From NCBI GenBank assembly GCA_023898685.1, contig CP060234.1:310001-374000 (forward strand): a stretch of 64,000 bases of DNA, written 5' to 3'. Shown here in pieces: positions 15,298 through 23,175 of this stretch. Source of the DNA: Phycisphaeraceae bacterium. Lineage in GTDB: Bacteria; Planctomycetota; Phycisphaerae; Phycisphaerales; UBA1924. The notes beneath the pieces are model-generated. The model was not told the DNA's origin and did no database searches. It saw nothing but the letters and a program-made list of their open reading frames with translations. How positions within the stretch are numbered: position 1 is the first letter of the stretch; each line of letters begins with the position of its first letter. Both the position numbers and the translations under genes were made by a program.

Positions 15298-17094
15298 ATG
15301 ACCACACCCGAGAACCGCCCGAGCGACCTTGCCCCGCAGATCCGCGACACCATCGATCGCGGGCTGGTGACTTCCGTGTTCCAGCCCATCGTTGATCTCG
15401 AGCGGGCCGGGATCTGCGCCTACGAGGCGCTGACGCGCACGCTCCCCGAGTCGGCCTTCCGGAACCCGGGCGAACTCTTCGACGTCGCTGAGGCCTGTGA
15501 CCTGCTTTGGGAGCTCGAGATGGTGACCAGACGGCAGGCGCTCAACCTGGCGTCGGGATGGCCCGCGGGGGTGCTCCTGTTCATCAACTGCACGCCGCAG
15601 GTGATCGCCGATGAGCGGTTCGCGGAGACGCTGCTCGCGGAGGTGGAATCGACCCCCGGGCTCTCGCCGCACCGCATCGTTCTGGAAGTGACCGAGCGGA
15701 GCGAGAACCAGCACGTCGAGGGGCTGCACCGGCAGACCGTGCTTCTCCAGCAGCACGGGTTCCAGCTCGCGATCGACGACGTGGGCGCGGGGACGAGCGG
15801 GCTCAACCGGATCATGCTGCTGCGTCCGCAGTGGCTGAAGCTCGACCGTGAGCTTGTCGCCGGCATCGACAAGGACCCCGTGCGGATCAATCTGGTCCGG
15901 TTCCTCTCCCACTTCGCCAAGCTGAGCGGGGTTTCGATCATCGGCGAGGGGGTGGAGCGCGAGGCCGAACTCGAGCAGATGATCCGGCTTGGGGTGAACT
16001 GCGTGCAGGGCTACCTGATGGGCAAGCCCGGATCGCAGGACCAGCAGATCCCCGAGGCGCTCACCGACCGGATCCGGTCGGAATCGAGGAAGTCACGGAC
16101 CTCGGGTTTCGTGAGCGACCACGCCGACCAGCTCGCGCGGCTGGTGCGACCGGCCTACACGGCGGAGGCGCTCCGGCCGATTACCGACGTGGCGGACGAC
16201 CTGCTCAAGCAGCCGGCGATCAAGGGCGTCGTGGTCACCGACGGGGGGTACTACGCGGGCTGGTGCTCGCGGGACCAGATTTGCCGGGCCGGGGGCGACG
16301 ACGACCGCGTGCCGCTGTCGCGGCTGGCGGGGCCCGTCGGGCGCACGATCGGCATCGGGATGTCGATCGACGAGGCCCTCGAGGTCGCGGCGACGGCACG
16401 CGACGGGCAGCTCGAACGCCCGCTGGTGATGACCGAGTCGGGCCGGGTCGTCGGCGTGGTCGAGATTCGAGAGCTGGTGCGGACAGCCGCGCAGGCGTGC
16501 CGCGCGGTGCAGCACCGCGTGGCGCCGCTCACGGGCCTGCCGGGGCGGGTGCGGTGTGAGCAGCAGCTCGATGAATCGATCAACTCGAATGCACCGACCG
16601 ATGCCGCGTTCATCGACCTGCGGGGTCTCGCCGAGTACAACGCGGTCTTCGGGTTCGAGCTGGGCGACGATCTGATCCGCGAGCTGGTCGGCGTCGTGGA
16701 CCAGGTCGTCCAGGATCGCGCATCACACGGGCGGGCTTACCTGGGTCACCTCGGTGACGACCGGCTGCTGCTTCTCCTCCCGCCGGGCGAGGTCGAGGGG
16801 GTGGCGCACGAGGTCGTCCGTCTCTTCCAGTCGAGGTTGTCGTCGTGCGGCATCAGCCCGCAGGCGGCGCTCTCGGGCCTCGGGGTGGCCTCGGCCACGG
16901 CGACCGTCGCGGTGCGATTCCTCGCCGTGCGGCAGGTCAACGAGCACTACGAGAGCGCCCAGGATTTCATGCGGACGGAACCGGCGCTGCGCACCCTTGC
17001 GGATGAGGACGCGGCGATGAATCCGGTGCAACCCGGGTACGTCGTGGTGATCGATCCCGATCCGCTGCCCAGCCCCCTGCTGCTGGCGGCGTGA
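15298..17094 (+). CDS. EAL phosphodiesterase with CBS pair and degenerate GGDEF domain
   Basis: A 598-residue cytoplasmic signalling protein, probably a c-di-GMP phosphodiesterase. The EAL domain (about 15-255) keeps the key motifs: YEALTR at residue 43, FINCTP, IDDVGAG near 160 and GEGVE. A CBS-domain pair follows at about 285-400, which could bind an adenine nucleotide. The C-terminal GGDEF-like domain (about 410-570) has LTGLPGR, but the GGDEF signature is HLGDD at about 484-488, so it cannot be a normal cyclase and may be regulatory. ATG 15298 follows GGAGACCAGAG. There are no membrane helices. It stands alone, after the orphan nuoA. Confidence 0.85.
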   Translation: MTTPENRPSDLAPQIRDTIDRGLVTSVFQPIVDLERAGICAYEALTRTLPESAFRNPGELFDVAEACDLLWELEMVTRRQALNLASGWPAGVLLFINCTPQVIADERFAETLLAEVESTPGLSPHRIVLEVTERSENQHVEGLHRQTVLLQQHGFQLAIDDVGAGTSGLNRIMLLRPQWLKLDRELVAGIDKDPVRINLVRFLSHFAKLSGVSIIGEGVEREAELEQMIRLGVNCVQGYLMGKPGSQDQQIPEALTDRIRSESRKSRTSGFVSDHADQLARLVRPAYTAEALRPITDVADDLLKQPAIKGVVVTDGGYYAGWCSRDQICRAGGDDDRVPLSRLAGPVGRTIGIGMSIDEALEVAATARDGQLERPLVMTESGRVVGVVEIRELVRTAAQACRAVQHRVAPLTGLPGRVRCEQQLDESINSNAPTDAAFIDLRGLAEYNAVFGFELGDDLIRELVGVVDQVVQDRASHGRAYLGHLGDDRLLLLLPPGEVEGVAHEVVRLFQSRLSSCGISPQAALSGLGVASATATVAVRFLAVRQVNEHYESAQDFMRTEPALRTLADEDAAMNPVQPGYVVVIDPDPLPSPLLLAA

Positions 17095-17110
17095 GCGGGG
17101 AGGCAGAATC

Positions 17111-17210
17111 CGCGAGCCGCGGGTCCGAGCCCGCGGCGTCAGGTTGCACCTCGGCGACGACCGTCGCCCGGGCGGTCGCGGCTCCAAGGGCTTGCGCCCC
17201 CGGCTTGTCT
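17111..17210. repeat. Worn palindromic element, GAGCCGCGGG type
   Basis: GAGCCGCGGGTCCGAGCCCGCGG at 17113 onward and GGCTCCAAGGGCTTGCGCCC near 17180-17200 form imperfect arms and resemble the element at 4382-4454. It separates the EAL gene from the DUF2752 gene. Confidence 0.5.
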
Positions 17211-17214
17211 GAGT

Positions 17215-17676
17215 GTGCACGCCAGGCGCTCCTACGCTGAGGACGTGCCGGGAAACGCGCGCAGCACGGTGACGGGACGCCGCATAGCCGGGCTGGCGGC
17301 CGCCGCCACGTGCCTTGGGCTGCTGGTCATCGCCGCGGCGCTCAGGCCAGCGCCCGAGGGGCACGGCACGCACACCGAGCTGGGCCTGCCGCCGTGCGGG
17401 TGGGTCATCGCGTTCAACGAACCCTGCCCGACGTGCGGGATGACCACGGCGTTCTCGTTCGCGGCCCACGGCGACCTGGCCGACGCCGCCCGGGCCCAGC
17501 CGATGGGAGCGCTGCTGGCGGTGCTGGCGGCCTCGGGCTTCTGGGCAGGGATGCATGTGCTGGTGACGGGCTGCCGGCTGGACCGGCTCGTCGTCCCGCT
17601 GCTCAGCCCCCGGGCGCTCTGGTTCGCCGCGGGGCTGGCGGGCATGGCGTGGGTGTACAAACTCCTGACTTGGTGA
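17215..17676 (+). CDS. DUF2752 family membrane protein
   Basis: A protein of up to 153 residues. The motif CPTCGMTTAF at about 78-87 marks DUF2752, a small integral-membrane family of unknown function common in planctomycetes and Bacteroidetes. Hydrophobic segments lie at about 25-43, 100-118 and 130-148. The first possible start is GTG 17215; GTG 17245 (VPGNARS) is equally plausible and neither has a strong ribosome site. It precedes the lipoprotein cluster by about 110 bases and may be part of the same transcript. Confidence 0.78.
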   Translation: MHARRSYAEDVPGNARSTVTGRRIAGLAAAATCLGLLVIAAALRPAPEGHGTHTELGLPPCGWVIAFNEPCPTCGMTTAFSFAAHGDLADAARAQPMGALLAVLAASGFWAGMHVLVTGCRLDRLVVPLLSPRALWFAAGLAGMAWVYKLLTW

Positions 17677-17786
17677 ACCCGCCACCCGCGCGGCCGCGGT
17701 GGGTACACTGTGCGGGCGCGACGCCGCCCCGGGCGTTGCGACCCCGCCCCGACGCCCCCCGCCCCGAAGAAGGAGGGCTCTTCCCC

Positions 17787-18455
17787 ATGCCGATCGCGCG
17801 CGGCCGGTGGACCCGGCGACTCGTCCCTTGGCTTGTGTTGGCGCTCCCGCTGTCGGGTTGCCAGGTCGTGGGGCTGATCGGCGCGATGGCCGAGAGCGCG
17901 CACAAGGAGGGGTCGACCACCTATCCGGCCGACTACGAGGGCCTGTCGGGGCACTCCTACGCGGTGGTCGTCAGCGCCGACCGCCTGATCGAGGCGGACA
18001 ACCCGGGCATCTCCACGCGGCTGACGCAGGTGGTCGACCGCAACATCCACGACAATGCGGGCGCGACGGCCCACGTCCCGCCCGGGCGGCTGCTGTCCTT
18101 CCTCTACGCCAACCCGCAATGGCAGGCGCTCCCGCGGGGAGAACTCGGAGAGCAGCTCGGGGTCGAGCGGCTCGTCGTCATCGAGCTCGTCGAGTACCGC
18201 CTCCACGAGCCGGGCAACCGTTACACCTGGGACGGCGTCGCCTCGGGTGTCGTGCAGGTCTACGAGATCGGCTCGGCGATGCCGGACGACCCGATGTACG
18301 AGAAGACGATCGCAGTGGGCTTCCCCGACCAGTCGGGCATGCTCGCCGAGGAAATCCCGGAGACGGTGGTGACGAGCGAGCTGTCGCGTCGGTTCGGCGA
18401 GCGCGCTGGCTGGCTGTTCTACACGCACGAGGAAAAGAATGACCTCAAGTATTAG
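17787..18455 (+). CDS. Predicted lipoprotein of unknown function
   Basis: A 222-residue protein with a type II signal peptide: RRLVPWLVLALPLSGC, with the lipobox cysteine near residue 25. It would be exported and lipidated. The rest resembles envelope lipoproteins with an alpha/beta pattern (YAVVVSADRLIEADNP, GVERLVVIELVEYRLHEPG, MYEKTIAVGFPD). The start ATG 17787 follows AAGGAGGG. The next gene, also a lipoprotein, starts 17 bases before this one ends, so they are co-transcribed. I do not recognise a named family. Confidence 0.75.
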   Translation: MPIARGRWTRRLVPWLVLALPLSGCQVVGLIGAMAESAHKEGSTTYPADYEGLSGHSYAVVVSADRLIEADNPGISTRLTQVVDRNIHDNAGATAHVPPGRLLSFLYANPQWQALPRGELGEQLGVERLVVIELVEYRLHEPGNRYTWDGVASGVVQVYEIGSAMPDDPMYEKTIAVGFPDQSGMLAEEIPETVVTSELSRRFGERAGWLFYTHEEKNDLKY

Positions 18456-19254
18456 CGCGGATCGCGTGGCTCCCGGTCGCCCGAACGGGGCGGGAGAAGA
18501 GCCCCGAGCGTCAGCGACGGGCCGGCGCTCAAGGGCGTTCGGAAGCACCTTCACGCTCGGCCCGTCGCTTGCGCTCCGGGCTTGTTTGAAGGCGCGGCGT
18601 CGCATCGCCCGGGCCGCAGCGGGCATCGCCGCCGCCTGCGTTCTCGCCGCGCCGCTGGCGGGGTGCAACATCGTCGGGCCCATCTACGCGTTGGCCGCAG
18701 GGCCCGGCGAGGTGAAGGCGGCCTACAAGCTCGACCCCGACCTCAAGACCGTCATCTTCGTCGACGATCCAGCGAACAAAATCGCGCAGCGCCGCATCCG
18801 CTCCGAGATCGGCGTCGTGGCGCAGGACACGCTGCTCAAGAAGAACCTCGTGCGCGAGGGGAGCATGATCGACACCCGCTCGGCGATGGCCGCGGTGGCG
18901 CGCGAAGAGAACGGCGAGCCGATGGCGGTGACGGAGATCGGCAAGGCGGTCGGCGCCGAGGTGATGATCTACGTCCTGGTCACAAGCTTCGAACTCTCGC
19001 CGGACGGCGTGGATTTCGCGCCGGCGTCCGAGGTCGAGGTCAAGATCTTCGACGTGGCCAACGAGGCGAGGCTCTGGCCCCCGGCCGGGCAGCCCGGCTA
19101 CCGCTCGAAGTTCAGCAATCCCACAAGCAACCGCTCGATGCCGCGTTCTCGCACCGACTCGCTCAAGGCCCAGACGGATCTTGCGCAGCTCACCGGGGCG
19201 GGGTTGGCGCAGCTGTTCTACGACGTCGAGCGACCCCAGAGCCTGCGGCGGTGA
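18439..19254 (+). CDS. Predicted lipoprotein, N-terminus read through a palindrome
   Basis: A second lipoprotein, related in layout to the first. The signal peptide is KARRRIARAAAGIAAACVLAAPLAGC (lipobox LAGC), then NIVGPIYALAAGP and a VIFVDDP...VAQDTLL...GAEVMIYVLV core. The open frame begins at ATG 18439, overlapping the previous stop, but residues about 19-49 are encoded by the palindromic element at 18495-18587 and precede the signal peptide. A TTG at 18586 would give a clean 222-residue lipoprotein. Either the palindrome lies between the genes or it has been captured into the leader. The next gene overlaps by GTGA. Confidence 0.7.
   Translation: MTSSISADRVAPGRPNGAGEEPRASATGRRSRAFGSTFTLGPSLALRACLKARRRIARAAAGIAAACVLAAPLAGCNIVGPIYALAAGPGEVKAAYKLDPDLKTVIFVDDPANKIAQRRIRSEIGVVAQDTLLKKNLVREGSMIDTRSAMAAVAREENGEPMAVTEIGKAVGAEVMIYVLVTSFELSPDGVDFAPASEVEVKIFDVANEARLWPPAGQPGYRSKFSNPTSNRSMPRSRTDSLKAQTDLAQLTGAGLAQLFYDVERPQSLRR
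18495..18587. repeat. Palindromic element, AGCGACGGGCCG type
   Basis: Arms 18495-18524 and 18558-18587 (30 bases) are imperfect reverse complements around a 33-base loop. The outer part (GCGCTCCGGGCTT, AGCGACGGGCC) matches the element at 60423-60511 and more loosely the ones at 1874-1965 and 13055-13148. It falls between two lipoprotein genes, in the 5' part of the second open frame. Confidence 0.75.
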
Positions 19255-20246
19255 GCGCGGCCGAGCCCATCCTGCACGCGGTCACGCCGCCAGACCCGGG
19301 GCGGGGCGGTGTCGCCGCGGGCGAGCTGGTCTATGCCCAGATCGCGGCCCGCACGTCGGCGGACGATCGGGTGCTGATACTTGGAGCGAGCGCCGACCGG
19401 CGCGTGGCGATGGCGCTGGGCCTCCGGAGCGTTTGGCTGACGCCGGCGCCGCGACACCCGCTCTTCGCGACGGCCGCGATCACGCGAGCCGCCCGGGCCC
19501 TGGGCGCGGGCCGGGTGGCGCTCTGGAGCCGGGAACTCCTGCCCACGGCTCGGCGCGTGCGGCGTGTCGCCCGGGTTGAGGCGAGGCTGCTCGACGAGCC
19601 GGGGCGCGGGGAGTGCGATCCCTGGCGGCCCCGCACGCGGGATCTCGCGTCGCTCGAGCGGCTGGTCGTGCCGGATTGCTCGGCGGGCCATCGCTGGATC
19701 GAGGCGGGCGCCGAGGCCGCACGCGTGGAAACCGAACCGCCCGCGGCGATGACGCTTGCGGGCGAACGCGCGGCGACGAGGGCGAGGCTCGGTGTGAGCG
19801 GATCGATCGTGCTCGCCCCGTTGAGCGCCGACCCGGCCGGGGTGGACGCAAGGTCGCTGCTGTTCGTCTCGGGCGTGCTTGAGCTGCTGGGGCACGAGCA
19901 CTCGCTGCTCGTGCCCGACGGCGCGAAGCGCGTCGTCGAGTCGATGCGGTTCCGCCGGCGGACCGGGCTGCGCACGCGGTTCGTGATGGTCCCACCGCCG
20001 CTGCTCGCGGCGCTGCCCGCGGCCGACGTGCTGGTGGCGCCGAAGAGCGACGGGGCGCCATCGTCGGCGAGGGCCATGCTCGACTTGCTCGCCGAGGGCC
20101 TCGGCGTGCCGGTCGCGTCCATCGCCGGTTGGGAGACCGAGCCCGGGCTGGGGCACGGCAACCTCGTGCCCGACATCCGCGAGAACGTGAGCCCCGTGGT
20201 CGAGGCGTACGAGCGCGTGGCGCAGGCCCGGCGGGTGGCGGGATGA
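19251..20246 (+). CDS. GT-B-like protein of unknown function
   Basis: A 331-residue protein without a family I can name. It looks like a two-domain GT-B fold. The N-terminal half has a Rossmann-like VLILGASADRRVAMALGL...VWL and a run of basic helices. The C-terminal half has GSIVLAPLSADPAGVD, LLGHEHSLLVPDG, AALPAADVLVAPKSDG and ASIAGWE, placed like the donor-binding half of glycosyltransferases. The GTG start at 19251 overlaps the previous TGA, and the next start overlaps its stop (ATGA), so it is tightly coupled to a lipoprotein and a phosphatase. I infer an envelope-glycan role, but other Rossmann proteins fit too. Confidence 0.62.
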   Translation: MSAAEPILHAVTPPDPGRGGVAAGELVYAQIAARTSADDRVLILGASADRRVAMALGLRSVWLTPAPRHPLFATAAITRAARALGAGRVALWSRELLPTARRVRRVARVEARLLDEPGRGECDPWRPRTRDLASLERLVVPDCSAGHRWIEAGAEAARVETEPPAAMTLAGERAATRARLGVSGSIVLAPLSADPAGVDARSLLFVSGVLELLGHEHSLLVPDGAKRVVESMRFRRRTGLRTRFVMVPPPLLAALPAADVLVAPKSDGAPSSARAMLDLLAEGLGVPVASIAGWETEPGLGHGNLVPDIRENVSPVVEAYERVAQARRVAG

Positions 20247-20767
20247 GCGGGCCAGAATCAGGTCCTATCGGCGTGCTGTTCCTGTGCATGGGCAACATCT
20301 GCCGCTCGCCCCTGGCCGAGGGGATCTTCGTGCACCTCGCCCGCGAGCGCGGCGTGGCGGATCGGTTCCTCGTCGACTCCTGCGGCACGGGGGGATGGCA
20401 CGTCGGCCACCGGCCCGATCCGCGATCTATCGCGGTCGCGGAGCGGCACGGGGTCGACCTGCCAAGCCGGGCGCGGCAGCTCGACGCGGCGGGCGATCGG
20501 GCGGCGTTCGACCTGATCGTCGCGATGGATCGGGAGAACCGGGCGGACGCCCTCGCGGCGGGCGTGCCGCGGGAGAAGGTCGTGCTCATGCGCGACTTCG
20601 CCCCCGGGACGCCGAAGGACTCCGATGTGCCCGACCCCTACTACGGTGGACCCGACGGATTCGATCGCGTGTACGCCATGCTCGTCGCCGCGTGCGGGGG
20701 GTTGCTGGATCATCTGCTGGACGGTGCGCAACGGTCCGGCGCAGGAAGGGAAAACCCGCGGGATTGA
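20243..20767 (+). CDS. Low-molecular-weight protein tyrosine phosphatase
   Basis: A 174-residue cytoplasmic phosphatase. The P-loop CX5RS is present as CMGNICRSP (Cys15, Arg21) and the general-acid aspartate in VPDPYYGG. Such enzymes often act on BY-kinases or in exopolysaccharide control; some are arsenate reductases. It overlaps the upstream gene by ATGA, the last of a tightly packed set after two lipoproteins and a GT-B-like protein. The last ten or so residues (SGAGRENPRD) are encoded by the start of a hairpin, and TGA falls in its loop, so the natural C-terminus may be earlier. Confidence 0.9.
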   Translation: MSGPESGPIGVLFLCMGNICRSPLAEGIFVHLARERGVADRFLVDSCGTGGWHVGHRPDPRSIAVAERHGVDLPSRARQLDAAGDRAAFDLIVAMDRENRADALAAGVPREKVVLMRDFAPGTPKDSDVPDPYYGGPDGFDRVYAMLVAACGGLLDHLLDGAQRSGAGRENPRD

Positions 20768-20777
20768 GATCCCGCGG
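20756..20777 (+). terminator. Hairpin at the end of the phosphatase gene
   Basis: CCGCGGGAT-TGAG-ATCCCGCGG is a perfect 9-base stem with a 4-base loop. The flanking bases (GGAAG / CTTCC) pair further. The stop codon is in the loop. It is a close match to a hairpin at 29663-29679 and is probably another copy of a small palindromic family. There is no T-run, so termination is inferred only. Confidence 0.55.
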
Positions 20778-20838
20778 CTTCCTGAAGGGCGGTCGAGGGG
20801 TTGTCACCGGTCGTGATCGGGCTTGCTACGCTCTGCGC

Positions 20839-22386
20839 ATGATGGCCCCCCGCTCGCGTATCTCGCTCCCGATCCTCTCGAATCCGGGGCTCGACACGCG
20901 CCCGAGCACGCCACCAGACGCTCCAAAGGAAAAGTGCGGCGTTGTCGGCGTGTGGAACCACCCCGCGGCCGTCCACAAGGTCTATATGGGCCTCTACGCC
21001 CAGCAGCACCGGGGGCAGGAGTCGGCCGGCATCGCCGTCGCCGACGGCGAGGAGATCATCGGCAGGACCGGGATGGGCCTGGTCGCGGAGGTCTTCAACG
21101 AGCGGGACCTCAATGATCTGCGGGCGCACCTCACCCGCCTGGGCGACCAGGCGCCCGACGAGCAGCCCATCGTGGGCGGCGCGATCGGGCACAACCGCTA
21201 CTCGACCGCGGGGGGCTCGCTCACCTGCAACGCCCAGCCTCTGATCGAGCGGTTCGTGGGGCGGGTCAACGCGACGCAGATCGCGGTGGCGCACAACGGC
21301 AACCTGATCAACGCCGACGCCTTGCGCACCCGGTTCGCCGAGGCGGGGCACCTGTTCCACACGACGAGCGACACCGAGGTGATGATCCACCTGCTAGCCG
21401 AGCCCGATCAGCGGGACACGCCCGACCCGCTCGCCTCGATGCTGCGGAGGCTCCAGGGGGCCTTCAGCGTGGTGTTCCTCTACCCCGACCGGATCGAGGC
21501 GGCCCGCGACCCCTGGGGCTGGCGTCCGCTGGTGCTGGGGCGGCTCGACGACGGGTCGGACTGCGTCGCCTCCGAGACCGTCGCGCTCGACGTGATGGGG
21601 GCCGACGTGATCCGCGAGGTCGAGCCCGGCGAGATCGTGACGCTCTCGAGCCGGGGCGTGACGAGCCGACGCTTCGCGCCGCAGGCGGAGCGTCTGGCGC
21701 GGTGCGTGTTCGAGCACGTCTACTTCGCCTCGCCCGCGTCGAGCATCTTCGGGCAGAACGTGCTCGCGGCCCGCGAGAAGCTGGGCGAGGCGCTGGCCCG
21801 CGAGGCCCCCACCGACGCCGACCTCGTGATGCCCATGCCCGACTCGGGTCGCTCGGCGGCGAACGGATACGCGCGCGTGAGCGGGCTGCCCTACCGCGAG
21901 GGCATCGTGCCCAACCGCTACGTCGGGCGGACGTTCATCAAGCCCACGCAGGGCGAGCGGGCGGCGGCGGTCCGCCTCAAGCTCAACGTGGTGAGCGAGA
22001 TCGTGGGGGGCAAGCGCGTCGTGGTGGTCGACGACTCGATCGTGCGGGGCACGACGACGCGGGTGAAGATGACGCAGCTGCGCGAGGCGGGGGCCGAGGA
22101 GATTCACCTGCGGATCTCGTGTCCCCCGATCCGGCATCCTTGTTATTTCGGCGTCGACTTCGCGACGCGCGACCAGCTCATCGCCCACAACCGTGAGATC
22201 GAGCAGATCCGAGATTTCCTGGGCGTCGACTCGCTCGCGTTCCTGAGCCTCGAGGGGATGCTGGGGGTGATGCACCACCCGCCGGAGTCGTACTGCACCG
22301 CGTGCTTCAGCGGGGACTATCGCATCGACGTGGAGCACCCGATCACGGATCGGGTGGTGGAGAGGCAGCAGATGGGGATGTTCTGA
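20839..22386 (+). CDS. purF: Amidophosphoribosyltransferase
   Basis: A 515-residue enzyme for the first step of purine synthesis: PRPP plus glutamine to 5-phosphoribosylamine. The N-terminal Ntn glutaminase domain begins after a propeptide-like segment at KEKCGVVGVW (catalytic Cys), with QHRGQESAGI and GHNRYSTAGG. The PRPP-binding loop is VVVVDDSIVRGTTT, with MPMPDSGRSAANGYA before it. The C-terminal SLEGMLGV...YCTACFSG is normal. The first ATG is 20839, with a second three bases later; about 32 residues precede the nucleophile, so propeptide cleavage is likely. The gene converges on the zinc-ribbon gene that ends at 22399. Confidence 0.94.
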   Translation: MMAPRSRISLPILSNPGLDTRPSTPPDAPKEKCGVVGVWNHPAAVHKVYMGLYAQQHRGQESAGIAVADGEEIIGRTGMGLVAEVFNERDLNDLRAHLTRLGDQAPDEQPIVGGAIGHNRYSTAGGSLTCNAQPLIERFVGRVNATQIAVAHNGNLINADALRTRFAEAGHLFHTTSDTEVMIHLLAEPDQRDTPDPLASMLRRLQGAFSVVFLYPDRIEAARDPWGWRPLVLGRLDDGSDCVASETVALDVMGADVIREVEPGEIVTLSSRGVTSRRFAPQAERLARCVFEHVYFASPASSIFGQNVLAAREKLGEALAREAPTDADLVMPMPDSGRSAANGYARVSGLPYREGIVPNRYVGRTFIKPTQGERAAAVRLKLNVVSEIVGGKRVVVVDDSIVRGTTTRVKMTQLREAGAEEIHLRISCPPIRHPCYFGVDFATRDQLIAHNREIEQIRDFLGVDSLAFLSLEGMLGVMHHPPESYCTACFSGDYRIDVEHPITDRVVERQQMGMF

Positions 22387-22398
22387 CGCGGCGCACGC

Positions 22399-23175
22399 CT
22401 ATGCGTGCTCTGTCAACCCACCCGCCTGGTGCTTTCGCCGTTTCCTCGCTTGTTCGCCGCACTCCGGGCACACAGCCACTCCACGGATCTCGTAGCCGCA
22501 CTTCGCGCACAGACCCGATCGTCGTCGCTTCCATCGTATTGGCTCGCGGATAAGCAAGACGAATGCAGCCCGTGTGAATCTGCACGCGAACACCGCCGCA
22601 CCGGTATAGATCGCGACGCTCCACAGGATGGCCGGAAAGATCGGACGGACGGGAAGGACGGTCACCTTTCCGTGCATGTAGGGGTAGTTCATGGGCACGA
22701 TCAGGGACCACCAGGGTTTGCCGTCGCTCGTGCGCATCGGAATGTGGTAGTCGTTGGTGGCTCTGAATTCACCCTTCCACGCTGTGACCGGCCACCCGGC
22801 GGCCGTCTCGAAGATGTGGACATAGACGGGCAGGGCGCCGTCGGGCGCCTGCTTGCCGCGACTCCAGGAAGGGAGGAACTCGACTCTCTCCCAGCCTGGA
22901 CCCAGCTCAGACGTAGGCCCACGGGAATCGAGTGGGTCGCGGGCCGGATGCATGTGCTCTCCGATCGCGACTCCGAGCCTGAGGTAGTGGATCACGGAAA
23001 TCCAGTGCCGGTCGGCGCCTTCGGCGCCCAGGTATCGAATTGTCCCCAGGCTCTGGTTTGCGATCCCGACGTAGAAGATCGTTCCCCAAGCGGTGGCGAG
23101 CGACAGCAGCACGCCCGCGGCGAGGTATCCGAGGCCGATCACTGTTCTTGTGCTCGCGCGACGCAATCTGGTCAT
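22399..23175 (-). CDS. Membrane protein with C-terminal zinc ribbon
   Basis: A 258-residue protein of unknown function with a membrane helix near the start (about 13-36), a soluble middle with several Trp/Tyr residues (about 60-185), another pair of hydrophobic segments (about 186-220) and a zinc ribbon (LCAKCGYEIRG...CPECG) near the end. The ATG at 23175 overlaps the stop of the upstream cysteine-rich gene as ATGA, which decides the start and suggests translational coupling. A longer frame to 23241 begins with TTG and lacks a ribosome site. The C-terminal ribbon is of the same type as in the protein at 7845-8405. Confidence 0.72.
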   Translation of the reverse strand: MTRLRRASTRTVIGLGYLAAGVLLSLATAWGTIFYVGIANQSLGTIRYLGAEGADRHWISVIHYLRLGVAIGEHMHPARDPLDSRGPTSELGPGWERVEFLPSWSRGKQAPDGALPVYVHIFETAAGWPVTAWKGEFRATNDYHIPMRTSDGKPWWSLIVPMNYPYMHGKVTVLPVRPIFPAILWSVAIYTGAAVFACRFTRAAFVLLIREPIRWKRRRSGLCAKCGYEIRGVAVCPECGEQARKRRKHQAGGLTEHA

